Positions 18,842-28,375 of a stretch of DNA of 64,000 nucleotides are shown in pieces. The translations under genes were made by a program, and so were the position numbers. Under the pieces are notes generated by a model that was not told the DNA's origin, searched no databases, and was given only the letters and a program-made list of their open reading frames with translations. Numbering within the stretch: the first letter of the stretch is position 1; each line of letters opens with the position of its first letter. Source of the stretch: Prevotella sp. CAG:1031. Its GTDB lineage: Bacteria; Bacteroidota; Bacteroidia; Bacteroidales; Muribaculaceae. Where the stretch lies: the NCBI GenBank assembly GCA_000431215.1, contig HF985595.1, positions 1 to 64,000 on the forward strand, given 5' to 3'.

Positions 18842-19699
18842 ATGGCAAAAGATGTAGATCTTTCATCAAAGGAATGGCGCGATATAGTCTTTGAAGGCAA
18901 AAACAAAGACTTTGGCGCATATGAACTTCGCAAGGGTTCTGAGAAACGTCATAACGTCGCTATGATTGCTGTCGTTATCGTTATCTGCCTCCTTTTCGGA
19001 CTCGGTCTGCTCGTCAACACAGTTATCAAGAGTGTTGAAGCGCGTCCCGAAGATATGAACGAGCAGGCTATGGCCGAGTTCGCTGCCGAAGAAGTTCAGG
19101 AAGAACCCGAAGACGAACCCCAGCGTATCGAGGAACAGAAGCCCGAGGCGCTTCCCGAAGAAATTCTTAATACCGTCAAGATGGCCGAGGTTAAATTCGT
19201 GGCTGATGAAGAAGTCAAGGAGGAAATCAAGAGCCAGGACGATATCAAGGAAACTGAAACTGCTGTCGGCGCTACCAACTTCGACAAAGGTACAGACGAT
19301 TTGACAAAGACTGTCCGCGAACATAAAGACGAAGTCATTGTCGAAGAGAAGAAACCCGAAGTCAAGCACGACGACAATCAGGTGTTCACCGCAGTTGAGC
19401 AGCCGCCTTCCTTCCCCGGTGGTGAGGCCGCCCTTCTGAAATACATTGCCGACCACATCCGCTATCCGGCTGCCGCACAGGAGAACAATATCCAGGGCCG
19501 TGTAGTAGTGCAGTTCGTTGTCACCAAGACAGGTTCTGTCGGTCAGGTGAAAGTAGTGCGTGGCAAAGACCCCGACCTCGATCGTGAGGCACAGCGCGTG
19601 GTCAAGAGCCTGCCTAAATTCATCCCCGGTAAGATGAACGGTAACGCAGTGAACGTGTGGTATACCCTGCCTATCAACTTCAAGCTCGCTGGCGTATAA
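18842..19699 (+). CDS. tonB: Energy transducer TonB
   Basis: TonB protein, 285 residues. A cytoplasmic N-terminal segment (KEWRDIVFEGKNKDFGAYELRKG, typical of Bacteroidota TonB) precedes a membrane helix (about 41-62). A long acidic Glu/Lys-rich spacer (about 70-190) replaces the Pro-rich region of enteric TonB. The C-terminal TonB domain includes FPGGEAALLKYIADHIRYP, then QGRVVVQFVVTKTGSV and WYTLPINFKL. It transmits ExbBD energy to outer-membrane receptors such as the one at 49233-51668. It is last in the operon, followed by a hairpin. Confidence 0.95.
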   Translation: MAKDVDLSSKEWRDIVFEGKNKDFGAYELRKGSEKRHNVAMIAVVIVICLLFGLGLLVNTVIKSVEARPEDMNEQAMAEFAAEEVQEEPEDEPQRIEEQKPEALPEEILNTVKMAEVKFVADEEVKEEIKSQDDIKETETAVGATNFDKGTDDLTKTVREHKDEVIVEEKKPEVKHDDNQVFTAVEQPPSFPGGEAALLKYIADHIRYPAAAQENNIQGRVVVQFVVTKTGSVGQVKVVRGKDPDLDREAQRVVKSLPKFIPGKMNGNAVNVWYTLPINFKLAGV

Positions 19700-19722
19700 G
19701 CAGTATCAAATCTGATTTTCCG

Positions 19723-19751
19723 GCGGAGCAATGCAGTCAGCATTGCTCCGC
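19723..19751 (+). terminator. Hairpin after tonB
   Basis: Perfect 12-bp stem GCGGAGCAATGC / GCATTGCTCCGC with a 5-base loop, 24 bases after the tonB stop. The T-run after it is weak. Confidence 0.7.
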
Positions 19752-19800
19752 TGTCGTTATATATAATTCGCAGTAACTTCATTATAATTGAAAGATATTG

Positions 19801-19832
19801 TTTGGCGCTGTCAGCGTTTTTTGTTATTTTTG
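19801..19832 (+). promoter_or_regulatory. Promoter of the receiver/PEP-binding protein operon
   Basis: TTTG (19801-19804) and TATTTTTG (19825-19832) are 20 bases apart, a full Bacteroidota promoter. The start codon is 21 bases after the -7 box, so the leader is short (about 15 bases). Confidence 0.75.
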
Positions 19833-19852
19833 TGGTCTGACAGTGCATTGCA

Positions 19853-22852
19853 ATGAACACAAACAACTTTAGCCAGCTCTATATAAAAGAAACGGCCTTT
19901 CAGGATCTGATGCAGCGGCGCATCCTCAATGTGTTGCTCATTGCATCGCCCTACGACGCCTTCATGATGGAAGAGGATGGCCGCGTCGAGGAGCAGCTTT
20001 TCTTCGAATATATGGGCCTGAATCTGAGCTCGCCTCCGCGCGTTACGCGAGTGTCGACCCTGAAACATGCTCTCGAGGTTCTCGCTGAAAAGAAATTTGA
20101 TCTTGTTATCTCGATGCCCGGTAATGATGTCTCCGACACCCTGGCCGATGCCAGAGTAATTCGGCGCGACTATCCCGATCTTCCGCTCGTATTGCTTACG
20201 CCTTTCAGCAAAGAGGTGTCGCGACGTCTTTCTAACGAAGATCTGTCGGGTATCGACTATGTTTTCTCGTGGCTTGGCAATGTAGATCTTCTGTTAGGAA
20301 TCATAAAGCTTCTTGAAGATAAAATGAACGCCGAGTTCGATATTAACAACGTAGGTGTTCAGGTTATTATGCTCGTGGAGGATTCTGTCAGGTTCTATTC
20401 GAGTGTGATGCCGATTCTTTATAAGTTTCTGCTTAAGCAAAGCCGCGAGTTTTCGACCGAAGCGCTTAACGAGCATGAGCAGATGCTTCGCATGAGGGGG
20501 CGTCCCAAGGTTGTTCTCGCGCGTGATTTCGAAGAAGCGCAGGAACTTTATAACAGATTCGGCCGCAATATGCTCGGAGTGATAACCGACGTAAGTTTCA
20601 AGCGTGGGGGTGAGAAAGACGCCCAGGCCGGTCTGCGGCTTACAGAATGGCTCAAGTCGAAAGACTCTTCGCTCCCTGTCATCATAGAATCGAGCGAGGT
20701 TGCCAACCGAGAACCCGTGGCCAAGCTCGGATGCACTTTCATTGACAAAAATTCAAAGAAGCTGCCGGTCGATCTCGGAGAGGCGATTATGAGTAATTTC
20801 GGATTTGGAGATTTCGTGTTGCGCGACCCTTCTACCGGGCTTGAAGTCGCCAGAATCCGCTCTCTGAAGGAGATGCAATATCATATATTTGATATTCCGG
20901 CCGAGTCTCTGTTTTTCCACGCCCGTTCCAACGACATAAGCAGGTGGCTCTATTCGCGAGCGCTTTTCCCGATCGCAAACGCCATTCGCCATCACCATTG
21001 CACGTCGATCGACGACCTGCCGGCCGCGCGCCAGCTCTTCTTCGATCTGATCGTAAAATACCGAAAGATGAAAAACCGCGGTGTCGTGGCTGTCTTCCGC
21101 AAGGATCGGTTCGATCACTACAGCAATTTCGCCAGAATCGGCGAAGGTTCGCTTGGGGGCAAAGGTCGCGGCCTTGCATTCATCGACTCTATTATCAAGA
21201 AAAATGCCGAATGTGACAATTTCAAGGGTATCACGATCTCTATTCCGAGGACTGTTGTGTTGTGCACCGACATTTTCGACGAGTTCATGCGCGAAAACCG
21301 CTTATACCCGATTGCGTTGAGCGATGCTCCGGATTCTGAGATTCTCGATGCTTTTCTGAAGGCTCATCTGCCGATACGGCTGCGCGATGACTTCATGGCG
21401 CTTTTTGAGGTTGTCGACCGACCGCTGGCCATCCGTTCTTCATCCCTTCTTGAAGACAGCCACTACCAGCCGTTTGCCGGCATTTATTCGACCTATATGA
21501 TACCTCAGGTCAAAGACCGCGAGGTTATGATTGAGATGCTTGCCGATGCTATAAAGGGTGTCTATGCTTCGGTTTTCTTCCACGACAGCAAAGCCTATAT
21601 GACCGCGACCTCCAATGTCATAGATCAGGAGAAAATGGCTGTTATCATTCAGGAAGTTGTCGGCGAGGATCATCAGGGCTACTATTATCCGTCGTTCAGC
21701 GGAGTAGGGCGTTCGCTTAATTACTATCCCATAGGCGATGAAGCTGTCGAAGACGGAGTAGCAGAAGTAGCTGTCGGTCTCGGAAAATATATTGTCGACG
21801 GAGGTAAGGCACTCCGTTTTTCTCCGCGTCATCCTAAGAAGGTGCTTCAGACAAGTGAGCTAAGTATAGCCTTGCGCGACACCCAGACTACACTTTACGG
21901 CATAGATCTTAATAATTTCAACGCTTCGGTCACTCCCGACGATTCATTTAATCTGACAAAAATGTCGGTTCAGGATGCGGCCAAAACCGGCGCTTTGCGT
22001 AATTTGGTATCGTTCTATGATTTCCGGGACAATGTGCTGCGGGATTTCGATGACGGTCAGTTGGCCGGACGACGTGTGGTCACTTTCAACAATGTCCTGA
22101 AGCATGGAGTGTTCCCCTTGGCCGAAGCAGTCGATTTTATGTTGACGATCGGCCAGAAGGCCATGTGCCGCCCAATCGAGATTGAGTTTGCGGGTATTAT
22201 GCCAAATAAATCGTCCGAGACTGATAACGGACATATTTACTGGCTTCAGATCCGTCCGATTATCGACCGGAAGGAACTTGTCGATGACAATCTTCTCGAC
22301 GCACCTGACGCCGATGCAATATTGAAGAGCACCACAGCTTTGGGGCATGGCCATATCGAGGGCATCAGGACGGTCGTCTACGTGCGTCCTCAGAACTTTG
22401 ACTCGATGCATAATCCTGACCTCGGCGAAGAGATCGACCGTCTGAATCGCGAATACTGCGACAAAGGAGAAGGCTACATCCTTATCGGACCGGGCCGTTG
22501 GGGTTCGAGTGACTCCGCTTTGGGAATCCCTGTCAAATGGCCGGCAATTTCCGGCGCAAAGCTTATAGTTGAATCTACACTGCCGGGCTATCGGATTGAA
22601 CCGAGCCAGGGCACACACTTCTTCCATAACCTGACCTCGATGGGTGTTGGCTACCTTACAATCGACAGTGAGGCTCCCGGCGGAGGCTTTATCGACACAG
22701 ACTGGCTTGACGCCCAGCCTGCCGTTTACGAAAGCGAGAGGCTCAGAGCCGTTTCGTTTCCCGAGTCTCTCGAAATAGGGCTCAACGGCCTGAAGGGCGT
22801 CGGAGTTGTGCTTAAACCGACGCCAGTTATCCCTTCCCAAATATCCGAATAA
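19853..22852 (+). CDS. Receiver-like plus PEP/pyruvate-binding domain protein
   Basis: Large soluble protein, 999 residues. Two response-regulator-like segments come first. Residues about 25-155 (VLLIASPYDAF, FDLVISMPG, LPLVLLT) look degenerate. Residues about 168-310 keep an acidic pair (MLVEDS), an Asp (GVITDVS) and a Lys (FIDKNS) in receiver order. A PPDK-N / PEP-synthase ATP-grasp region follows from about 420 (GEGSLGGKGRGLAFID, LAIRSSSLLEDSHYQPFAGIYST, SVFFHDSKAYM). The phosphohistidine swivel motif (GGxTSHAA) and the PEP-binding barrel seen in the PPDK of this window are absent, so it is not a complete PEP synthase. The C-terminus has a conserved-looking GEGYILIGPGRWGSSD. Similar proteins are often labelled PEP synthase; the true reaction is unknown. 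It is followed after 2 bases by a coiled-coil gene. Confidence 0.8.
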   Translation: MNTNNFSQLYIKETAFQDLMQRRILNVLLIASPYDAFMMEEDGRVEEQLFFEYMGLNLSSPPRVTRVSTLKHALEVLAEKKFDLVISMPGNDVSDTLADARVIRRDYPDLPLVLLTPFSKEVSRRLSNEDLSGIDYVFSWLGNVDLLLGIIKLLEDKMNAEFDINNVGVQVIMLVEDSVRFYSSVMPILYKFLLKQSREFSTEALNEHEQMLRMRGRPKVVLARDFEEAQELYNRFGRNMLGVITDVSFKRGGEKDAQAGLRLTEWLKSKDSSLPVIIESSEVANREPVAKLGCTFIDKNSKKLPVDLGEAIMSNFGFGDFVLRDPSTGLEVARIRSLKEMQYHIFDIPAESLFFHARSNDISRWLYSRALFPIANAIRHHHCTSIDDLPAARQLFFDLIVKYRKMKNRGVVAVFRKDRFDHYSNFARIGEGSLGGKGRGLAFIDSIIKKNAECDNFKGITISIPRTVVLCTDIFDEFMRENRLYPIALSDAPDSEILDAFLKAHLPIRLRDDFMALFEVVDRPLAIRSSSLLEDSHYQPFAGIYSTYMIPQVKDREVMIEMLADAIKGVYASVFFHDSKAYMTATSNVIDQEKMAVIIQEVVGEDHQGYYYPSFSGVGRSLNYYPIGDEAVEDGVAEVAVGLGKYIVDGGKALRFSPRHPKKVLQTSELSIALRDTQTTLYGIDLNNFNASVTPDDSFNLTKMSVQDAAKTGALRNLVSFYDFRDNVLRDFDDGQLAGRRVVTFNNVLKHGVFPLAEAVDFMLTIGQKAMCRPIEIEFAGIMPNKSSETDNGHIYWLQIRPIIDRKELVDDNLLDAPDADAILKSTTALGHGHIEGIRTVVYVRPQNFDSMHNPDLGEEIDRLNREYCDKGEGYILIGPGRWGSSDSALGIPVKWPAISGAKLIVESTLPGYRIEPSQGTHFFHNLTSMGVGYLTIDSEAPGGGFIDTDWLDAQPAVYESERLRAVSFPESLEIGLNGLKGVGVVLKPTPVIPSQISE

Positions 22853-22854
22853 CG

Positions 22855-23868
22855 ATGTCAATATTCAATAACATTCGTCACGCCCTTGGTTTTGGCGACA
22901 CTTCCGGTTCGTTTGCCGATATTGAGCATGACGACCTTATGGTCAGTGATGACGACAGACCGGGATCATCAGTCAAGCTTTCAGAAGTTAAAGCTGATAC
23001 GGGGTGTTTCGACAGTGACACTGACACGATTAACCGGCTCAAGACTGAACTTGAGCGGCTTCGTGAAAAAGCCGGCGAGGCAGAGTCGCTTAACGACAAG
23101 CTTGAGAAGCAGCGCCTTAGTTTCGAGCGTCAGAAAAGGGCCATGAGTGATCGAATACTTGATTTGCAGGATCAGGTTGCCAATCTCGAAGCTCAGCTTT
23201 CAGAATCGGGTTCGGGTATTGAAAAGAGTTTGCCCGACAAGTCGACCGACTATCTTTCGGAGATTGAGCGGCTGAAAATCCTCAATGAACAGCTCGACGC
23301 CAAATCGCGCATCAGTGACAATATGCTGAGCCAGTTGAACCGTAAGCTTTCTCAGGCGACCAACGAGAACCGCGAGCTGAGCAAAGAGCTTGAGGCTGCG
23401 ATGCATCTCCAGAATGAGATTCCGCGGCTTCAGGAGATGCTCGAGAGAAAGAATTGCCAGATCAAGGAATTGCAGAGCCGAGTAAAGGCTGATGAGACAG
23501 GCGATGACAGCAAACGCAACATATCGGACTCTGAATCAAAACTGCTGGCGCGAATCCACGAACTGGAATTGCATGTTTCGGAATCGGACTCACTGCGCGA
23601 ACGTATTAAGAAGCTCAAAGCCGATCGTGAGACCTTGCGCAAGACAATAGAGACCAATCTCTATAATCAGGCCCACAGCGAGGCCCGGTTGCGCGGAGAA
23701 ATAAAGCGGCTCCGCAGGAAATACGAGCCCGATAAACTTGAAAGTGACGACGACAAGCCGCGTAAAGGCTCAAGAAAGCGAGCGCAGCAATCCGACGATT
23801 TCGGGTATCAGGAACCTGAGCGCGGAAAGCGCGACGACAATCCGGCCCAGATGTCGTTGTTCGATTGA
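22855..23868 (+). CDS. Coiled-coil protein of unknown function
   Basis: 337 residues, highly charged, no membrane segment or signal peptide. After MSIFNNIRHALGFGDTSG and an acidic stretch, residues about 60-290 form long heptad-like runs (IERLKILNEQLDAKSRISDN, LEAAMHLQNEIPRLQEML). The tail is basic then polar (RKGSRKRAQQSDDF) and ends AQMSLFD. Its start lies 2 bases after the receiver/PEP-binding gene, so a shared function such as scaffolding or regulating that protein is possible, but only context suggests it. Confidence 0.75.
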   Translation: MSIFNNIRHALGFGDTSGSFADIEHDDLMVSDDDRPGSSVKLSEVKADTGCFDSDTDTINRLKTELERLREKAGEAESLNDKLEKQRLSFERQKRAMSDRILDLQDQVANLEAQLSESGSGIEKSLPDKSTDYLSEIERLKILNEQLDAKSRISDNMLSQLNRKLSQATNENRELSKELEAAMHLQNEIPRLQEMLERKNCQIKELQSRVKADETGDDSKRNISDSESKLLARIHELELHVSESDSLRERIKKLKADRETLRKTIETNLYNQAHSEARLRGEIKRLRRKYEPDKLESDDDKPRKGSRKRAQQSDDFGYQEPERGKRDDNPAQMSLFD

Positions 23869-23900
23869 TTTAATTTAGAAAGCACAATCAAATCCATGAA

Positions 23901-26099
23901 ATGAAACGAATACTTTTTGCACTGACTATTGCTTTAGGCCTCAACGCATCTGCCGGTATTTCGGCAGATAAAGCTATGGCAAAATTTGTGTATCCCGGAA
24001 ACAAGACTGTTAGTGTTGCCGCGCCCGAATATCTGGCGGACAGCGATGTCATGGTTCGTATGAGTGATGATGGCAAGCGAATTGTCAGTGTCAGTCCGTC
24101 TGACGGCAAGGAGCTGGAAACACTTCTTGATCTCGGTGCGACGAGAGAGAACAAGCTCGACGAAATTGACGGTTTCACGATAAGTATGACCGGAAAACAG
24201 ATTATGGTGTGGACAAATCAGGAGCCTATCTATAGAAACTCAGTGAAGGCACGTTATTGGGTCTATGATACCCACAGCCGCATTCTGCGTCCGCTTGTCG
24301 ACGATGCCAACGCACGCCAGCGCGCGCCGATATTCTCTCCCGACGGGCGTATGGTAGCCTTTGCCTCGGCCGATGACAATAACATATACATCAAGAAGCT
24401 CGACTATAATACACTTGTCGCCGTGACCGAAGATGGTGCCAGAAACAAGATTCTCAACGGAGTTCCGGACTGGACTTATGAGGAAGAGTTCGGAGTTCTG
24501 CGTTCAATGGTGTGGGCGCCGGATAATCTCACTCTATGCTTCCTGAAGTATAACGAGACACAGGTTCCTTTATATGATTTCCCTCTTTATGAGGGTATAT
24601 GCGATACAAATGAAGACTATTCACTTTATCCCGGTTCATTCAGATATAAATATCCCGTTGCCGGAATGAAGAACTCCAAAGTGTCGCTTCATGCCTATGA
24701 CATCGAGACGCGTGCGACCAAAAACATCACCCTTCCTGATAGCCGCATTGAATATATCCCGCGTATTGACTATGCTTTTTCACCTGACCGCCTGATTGTC
24801 ACTACGCTGAATCGCGACCAGAACCGTATGGAGCTCTACTCTGTCAATCCGAGAGCTACTACATCGCGCTCGCTTTTTGTCGAAGAGAACGCCAAGGGAT
24901 GGATTGAGCCCATTTCCTATGAAGGCCTCGTTTTCACTCCTGACTTTTTTGTAGTAAGCTCCGGCCGTTCGGGTTTCACTCAGCTTTATCAATATGGTTA
25001 TTCGGGCGCGCTGGAGCGCACACTCACTAACGGAAACTGTGACGTAACCGCATATTATGGATATAGCACTGCTGAGCGCGCCCACTATTATCAGTGTGCA
25101 TCCGGAACTATAAACCGCGTTATATGCCGTATCGACGCCAAAGGAGTCGTGAAAGAGCTTTCGCCTTCGACAGGAACGGCCGACGCCTGGTTCAGTCCGA
25201 CTATGAAATGGATGATGATGCGTTACAGCAACGTGAACACGCCTCCGCGATACACTTTCCACACGTCGGCGGCTGCTCCTAAATCTCTGCGCACGGTTGA
25301 GGACAATGCCGAAGTTGCTTCGCGTTACAGCGATATACCCCGGCGTGAGTTTGTAAAGATTCCGGCTTCGGGAACATCGCCGGAACTGAATGCCTATATT
25401 GTCAAGCCGACACCGTTTGATGCCTCAAAAAAGTATCCCGTCATCATGTATCAATACAGCGGGCCGGGCTCTCAGGAGGTTCGCGACAGATGGACGGTCG
25501 ACTGGGAGAACTATTATGCGACGCAGGGCTATGTTATTGTTTGCGCCGACGGCCGAGGCACCGGTTACCGAGGCAGTGAGTTCCGTGAGAGCGTCTATCG
25601 CAATCTCGGCTATCTCGAGACGATCGATCAGCTCTCAGCAGCCCGATATGCTGCCTCATTGCCTTATGTCGATCCGTCGCGTATCGGAATGTTCGGCTGG
25701 AGTTACGGAGGCTATGAGACACTTATGTCGGTAGCTGCCAAAGGTAATCCATATAAGGCAGCAGTTGCGGTGGCCCCGGTGACAGACTGGCGTTATTACG
25801 ACACTGTTTACGCCGAACGCTATATGCTTACTCCGACTCAGAATGAGGCCGGGTATCGCAGCTCTGCTCCTGTCAACAATATTGCCGACATGAACTCCCG
25901 GTTGCTGATCATGCATGGAACCGCTGACGACAATGTCCATTTCAGCAACACGGTAGAATACATCAGCCGGTTGCTTGCAGCGGGCAAATTCTGTGATATG
26001 TTCATATTCCCGAATCAGAACCATTCCATCCGGGATTGTGATATGAGGCTGATGGTTTATTCGAGAATGCTCGACTATTTTAACCAAAACCTCAGATAG
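23901..26099 (+). CDS. Dipeptidyl peptidase IV, S9 family
   Basis: Prolyl dipeptidyl peptidase of the DPP IV type, 732 residues, with a signal peptide (MKRILFALTIALGLNASAGIS), so periplasmic or surface-exposed. It removes X-Pro or X-Ala dipeptides from peptide N-termini. An N-terminal beta-propeller domain (DPPIV_N, about 30-460, including VPDWTYEEEFGVLRSMVW with the paired Glu) is followed by the alpha/beta-hydrolase domain. The catalytic triad reads S601 (GWSYGG), D676 (HGTADDNVHF) and H708 (NQNHSI). Length and order fit the Bacteroidales enzymes, which are of interest as gut microbial DPP4 activities. Confidence 0.95.
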   Translation: MKRILFALTIALGLNASAGISADKAMAKFVYPGNKTVSVAAPEYLADSDVMVRMSDDGKRIVSVSPSDGKELETLLDLGATRENKLDEIDGFTISMTGKQIMVWTNQEPIYRNSVKARYWVYDTHSRILRPLVDDANARQRAPIFSPDGRMVAFASADDNNIYIKKLDYNTLVAVTEDGARNKILNGVPDWTYEEEFGVLRSMVWAPDNLTLCFLKYNETQVPLYDFPLYEGICDTNEDYSLYPGSFRYKYPVAGMKNSKVSLHAYDIETRATKNITLPDSRIEYIPRIDYAFSPDRLIVTTLNRDQNRMELYSVNPRATTSRSLFVEENAKGWIEPISYEGLVFTPDFFVVSSGRSGFTQLYQYGYSGALERTLTNGNCDVTAYYGYSTAERAHYYQCASGTINRVICRIDAKGVVKELSPSTGTADAWFSPTMKWMMMRYSNVNTPPRYTFHTSAAAPKSLRTVEDNAEVASRYSDIPRREFVKIPASGTSPELNAYIVKPTPFDASKKYPVIMYQYSGPGSQEVRDRWTVDWENYYATQGYVIVCADGRGTGYRGSEFRESVYRNLGYLETIDQLSAARYAASLPYVDPSRIGMFGWSYGGYETLMSVAAKGNPYKAAVAVAPVTDWRYYDTVYAERYMLTPTQNEAGYRSSAPVNNIADMNSRLLIMHGTADDNVHFSNTVEYISRLLAAGKFCDMFIFPNQNHSIRDCDMRLMVYSRMLDYFNQNLR

Positions 26100-26115
26100 T
26101 TGTTATAAACCTCAG

Positions 26116-27444
26116 ATGAAAGAGGAAACACCTCAACGGATCCATACCTCCCAGGCCATTTTCGCGATGTGGCGGAACTGGACTGAGGCTGTCGGCGCAT
26201 TGACGCTACCGACAGTGTTGAGTCTTTTCGTGACTTGCCATTGGATGCCTGTGGTGCTTCTTTCTCTGGCGTTTATACTGTTTGTCGTAGTCCGGGTAAA
26301 CCATGACGCCTCTCTTTCGGTTTGCAAGGTGCTTCATTTTATTGCCTCGCGATCATTGCTATGGAGCGGCATAGTTGCGCTCATAATAAGCCTGACGGTA
26401 TCAACAGGCAATTATGAACGATTCTTTGGATTTCTGAATGCCGATTTACCTTACGTCGTCGTTCTCGTCACGTCTCCGGTAGCTCTGATTGTCAGTGGCT
26501 GGGCAATTTTGCGCGGACTTAAATTCGGTTATTGCATGGATTGCCGTATGCGTCACGGAACTCCGGCGGAGCGCGGTTTTATCGGCCGTATGTTCAGCCA
26601 GGAGGGCTGGTTCCAGATCCGATTCCTTTTTTGGCTTATGGTTGTCCAGACCGCTTTGGGCTATGGTTACTATTTCGTAATGTATATCAATGCCGGTCTG
26701 AGCACGAGCGATATATTCGTCTTTGTCTGGATTCCGTTGGTTTTCTATTGCGTGTCGATTGTGTTTATGGCCGTGAGATATTTTAATATCTATATGTACT
26801 ATGAATATCATTACGGAGCCACTGACAGCGGGCGCGGGGCGAAAACCTCTATCCGATACCTTATCGTCTGTGGCGAGCAGATAATGCTTGAACGTCGGAA
26901 CGAGACGATGGGGGAGTTCGATACCCGTGGTCGTTACGATACACCCGCCTCATTGTCGTTTTTTTTCTATGAAAACATGCCCATTGAACGGGCCAGAAAG
27001 TTTTTCGCCGACTATAGCGGGATAGAGAATTTTGACATTCGGTTTATGTATAACTCGACAACATCTGGTGGGGACTCTAATTCATACCATTATATTATTA
27101 CGCTGCCTGACGCGATGGTGCTAAGGAACTGTAGGCTTAAGGGGCGTTTCTTTAATATGAAGGAGATCGAGAAGCTAATTGATTCCGGTGAGGTCACTCC
27201 TATTCTTGCTGCCGAGATTTACCGCCTCTACACCGTCGGAAATACATGGAGCACCTACGACAAAACGGGGCGCCGCCGTTACGAAATTAAAGGTTACAGG
27301 CCGGCATTCCGTCTTAAGGGAATCCAGAACTGGGATGTTGATTTCAACGATCCGGAATGGCTGTTTGTCTCAGTCAATAATCAGGATTCGTCTTTTTGGA
27401 TGTTACGTAGGTTCTGGCATCACTTCATTATAGGGCGCAAGTGA
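26116..27444 (+). CDS. Integral membrane protein of unknown function
   Basis: 442 residues, not recognised. The N-terminal half holds about six hydrophobic helices (first around residue 28-60). The third loop has CMDCRMRHGTPAERGF, a Cys pair that might bind metal. The C-terminal half (about 235-442) is hydrophilic and includes ISRYLIVCGEQIMLERRN-like sequence and FFFYENMPIERARKFFADYSG; its charge pattern suggests a cytoplasmic domain. It lies 16 bases after DPP IV and 10 bases before miaA, so it is probably co-transcribed with both. No transporter or enzyme motif was found. Confidence 0.7.
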   Translation: MKEETPQRIHTSQAIFAMWRNWTEAVGALTLPTVLSLFVTCHWMPVVLLSLAFILFVVVRVNHDASLSVCKVLHFIASRSLLWSGIVALIISLTVSTGNYERFFGFLNADLPYVVVLVTSPVALIVSGWAILRGLKFGYCMDCRMRHGTPAERGFIGRMFSQEGWFQIRFLFWLMVVQTALGYGYYFVMYINAGLSTSDIFVFVWIPLVFYCVSIVFMAVRYFNIYMYYEYHYGATDSGRGAKTSIRYLIVCGEQIMLERRNETMGEFDTRGRYDTPASLSFFFYENMPIERARKFFADYSGIENFDIRFMYNSTTSGGDSNSYHYIITLPDAMVLRNCRLKGRFFNMKEIEKLIDSGEVTPILAAEIYRLYTVGNTWSTYDKTGRRRYEIKGYRPAFRLKGIQNWDVDFNDPEWLFVSVNNQDSSFWMLRRFWHHFIIGRK

Positions 27445-27454
27445 GTATCATTAT

Positions 27455-28375
27455 ATGGCGAAACCTCTGATTGTAATAACCGGCCCGACAGCTTCAGGAA
27501 AGACCCGGCGTGCTGTCGATGTAGCCCGAAGGCTTGAGGGTGAAATTGTCAGTGCTGATTCGCGCCAGATTTATAGAGGAATGGACCTCGGCACCGGCAA
27601 GGATATTGAAGAATATGGCGATGTTCCGGTGTTTATGCTCGATATCTGTGATGCCGGCTATCGCTATAATCTTTTCGAGTATTTGCGCGATGCTCAGTCC
27701 GCTATCGAGGGAATCAGGAGTCGCGGCCATATTCCGGTTGTCTGCGGAGGAACCGGCCTTTACGTAGAATCCCTTTTGAAGGGGCTGCGTCTGCCGCCGG
27801 TGCCGGAGAATCCCTCCCTGAGGCGTGAGCTTGAAAGCAAGCCGCTCGAAGAGCTTACCGCAATTCTTGCAGACATGAAGCGTCTCCACAATACAACCGA
27901 TGTGGATACTGCAAAGCGGGCTATACGTGCTATTGAGATTCAGCAGTATTACCACGACAATCCTGAACTGTCGCCTGATATTCTGACGAATTCTCCAGAA
28001 CCCGCGCTCGTCATCGGGGTTTCTATTGGCCGTGACGACCGTCGCCGGAGAATTTCCGAGAGACTGCGTTCGCGACTCGACGCCGGAATGGTCGACGAGG
28101 TGCGCAGACTTCTTGACAGCGGTGTGTCTTCGGAATCGTTGATATACTATGGGCTTGAATATAAGTTCCTGACTCAGTATGTTACAGGGATGCTGACTTA
28201 TGACGAGATGGTTTCGCGTCTCGAAATTGCCATCCATCAGTTTGCCAAGCGTCAGATGACGTGGTTCCGCGGAATGGAACGGCGTGGAATCGGAATTCAT
28301 TGGCTTCCTTACGATATGTGCGCAGAGGCTTTTGTCGATGAGGTTGTCGGACTGTATAACAAAATAGAGCAATGA
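27455..28375 (+). CDS. miaA: tRNA dimethylallyltransferase
   Basis: MiaA, 306 residues, transfers a dimethylallyl group from DMAPP to N6 of A37 in tRNAs that read codons starting with U. The P-loop GPTASGKT is at residues 9-16, followed by the family signature SADSRQIYRGMDLGTGK and PVVCGGTGLYVESLLKG. YGLEYKFLTQYVTG and RQMTWFRGM are typical of the C-terminal region. The stop overlaps the start of the next gene by 4 bases. A second MiaA paralogue, common in Bacteroidetes, is not in this window. Confidence 0.96.
   Translation: MAKPLIVITGPTASGKTRRAVDVARRLEGEIVSADSRQIYRGMDLGTGKDIEEYGDVPVFMLDICDAGYRYNLFEYLRDAQSAIEGIRSRGHIPVVCGGTGLYVESLLKGLRLPPVPENPSLRRELESKPLEELTAILADMKRLHNTTDVDTAKRAIRAIEIQQYYHDNPELSPDILTNSPEPALVIGVSIGRDDRRRRISERLRSRLDAGMVDEVRRLLDSGVSSESLIYYGLEYKFLTQYVTGMLTYDEMVSRLEIAIHQFAKRQMTWFRGMERRGIGIHWLPYDMCAEAFVDEVVGLYNKIEQ

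Noticed and set aside
19853..22852. Complete PEP synthase
   Set aside because: The phosphohistidine and PEP-binding domains are not present, unlike PPDK in the same window.
21944..22861. Minus-strand frame inside the receiver/PEP-binding gene
   Set aside because: Shadow of a well-supported plus-strand gene; no start signal or domain.
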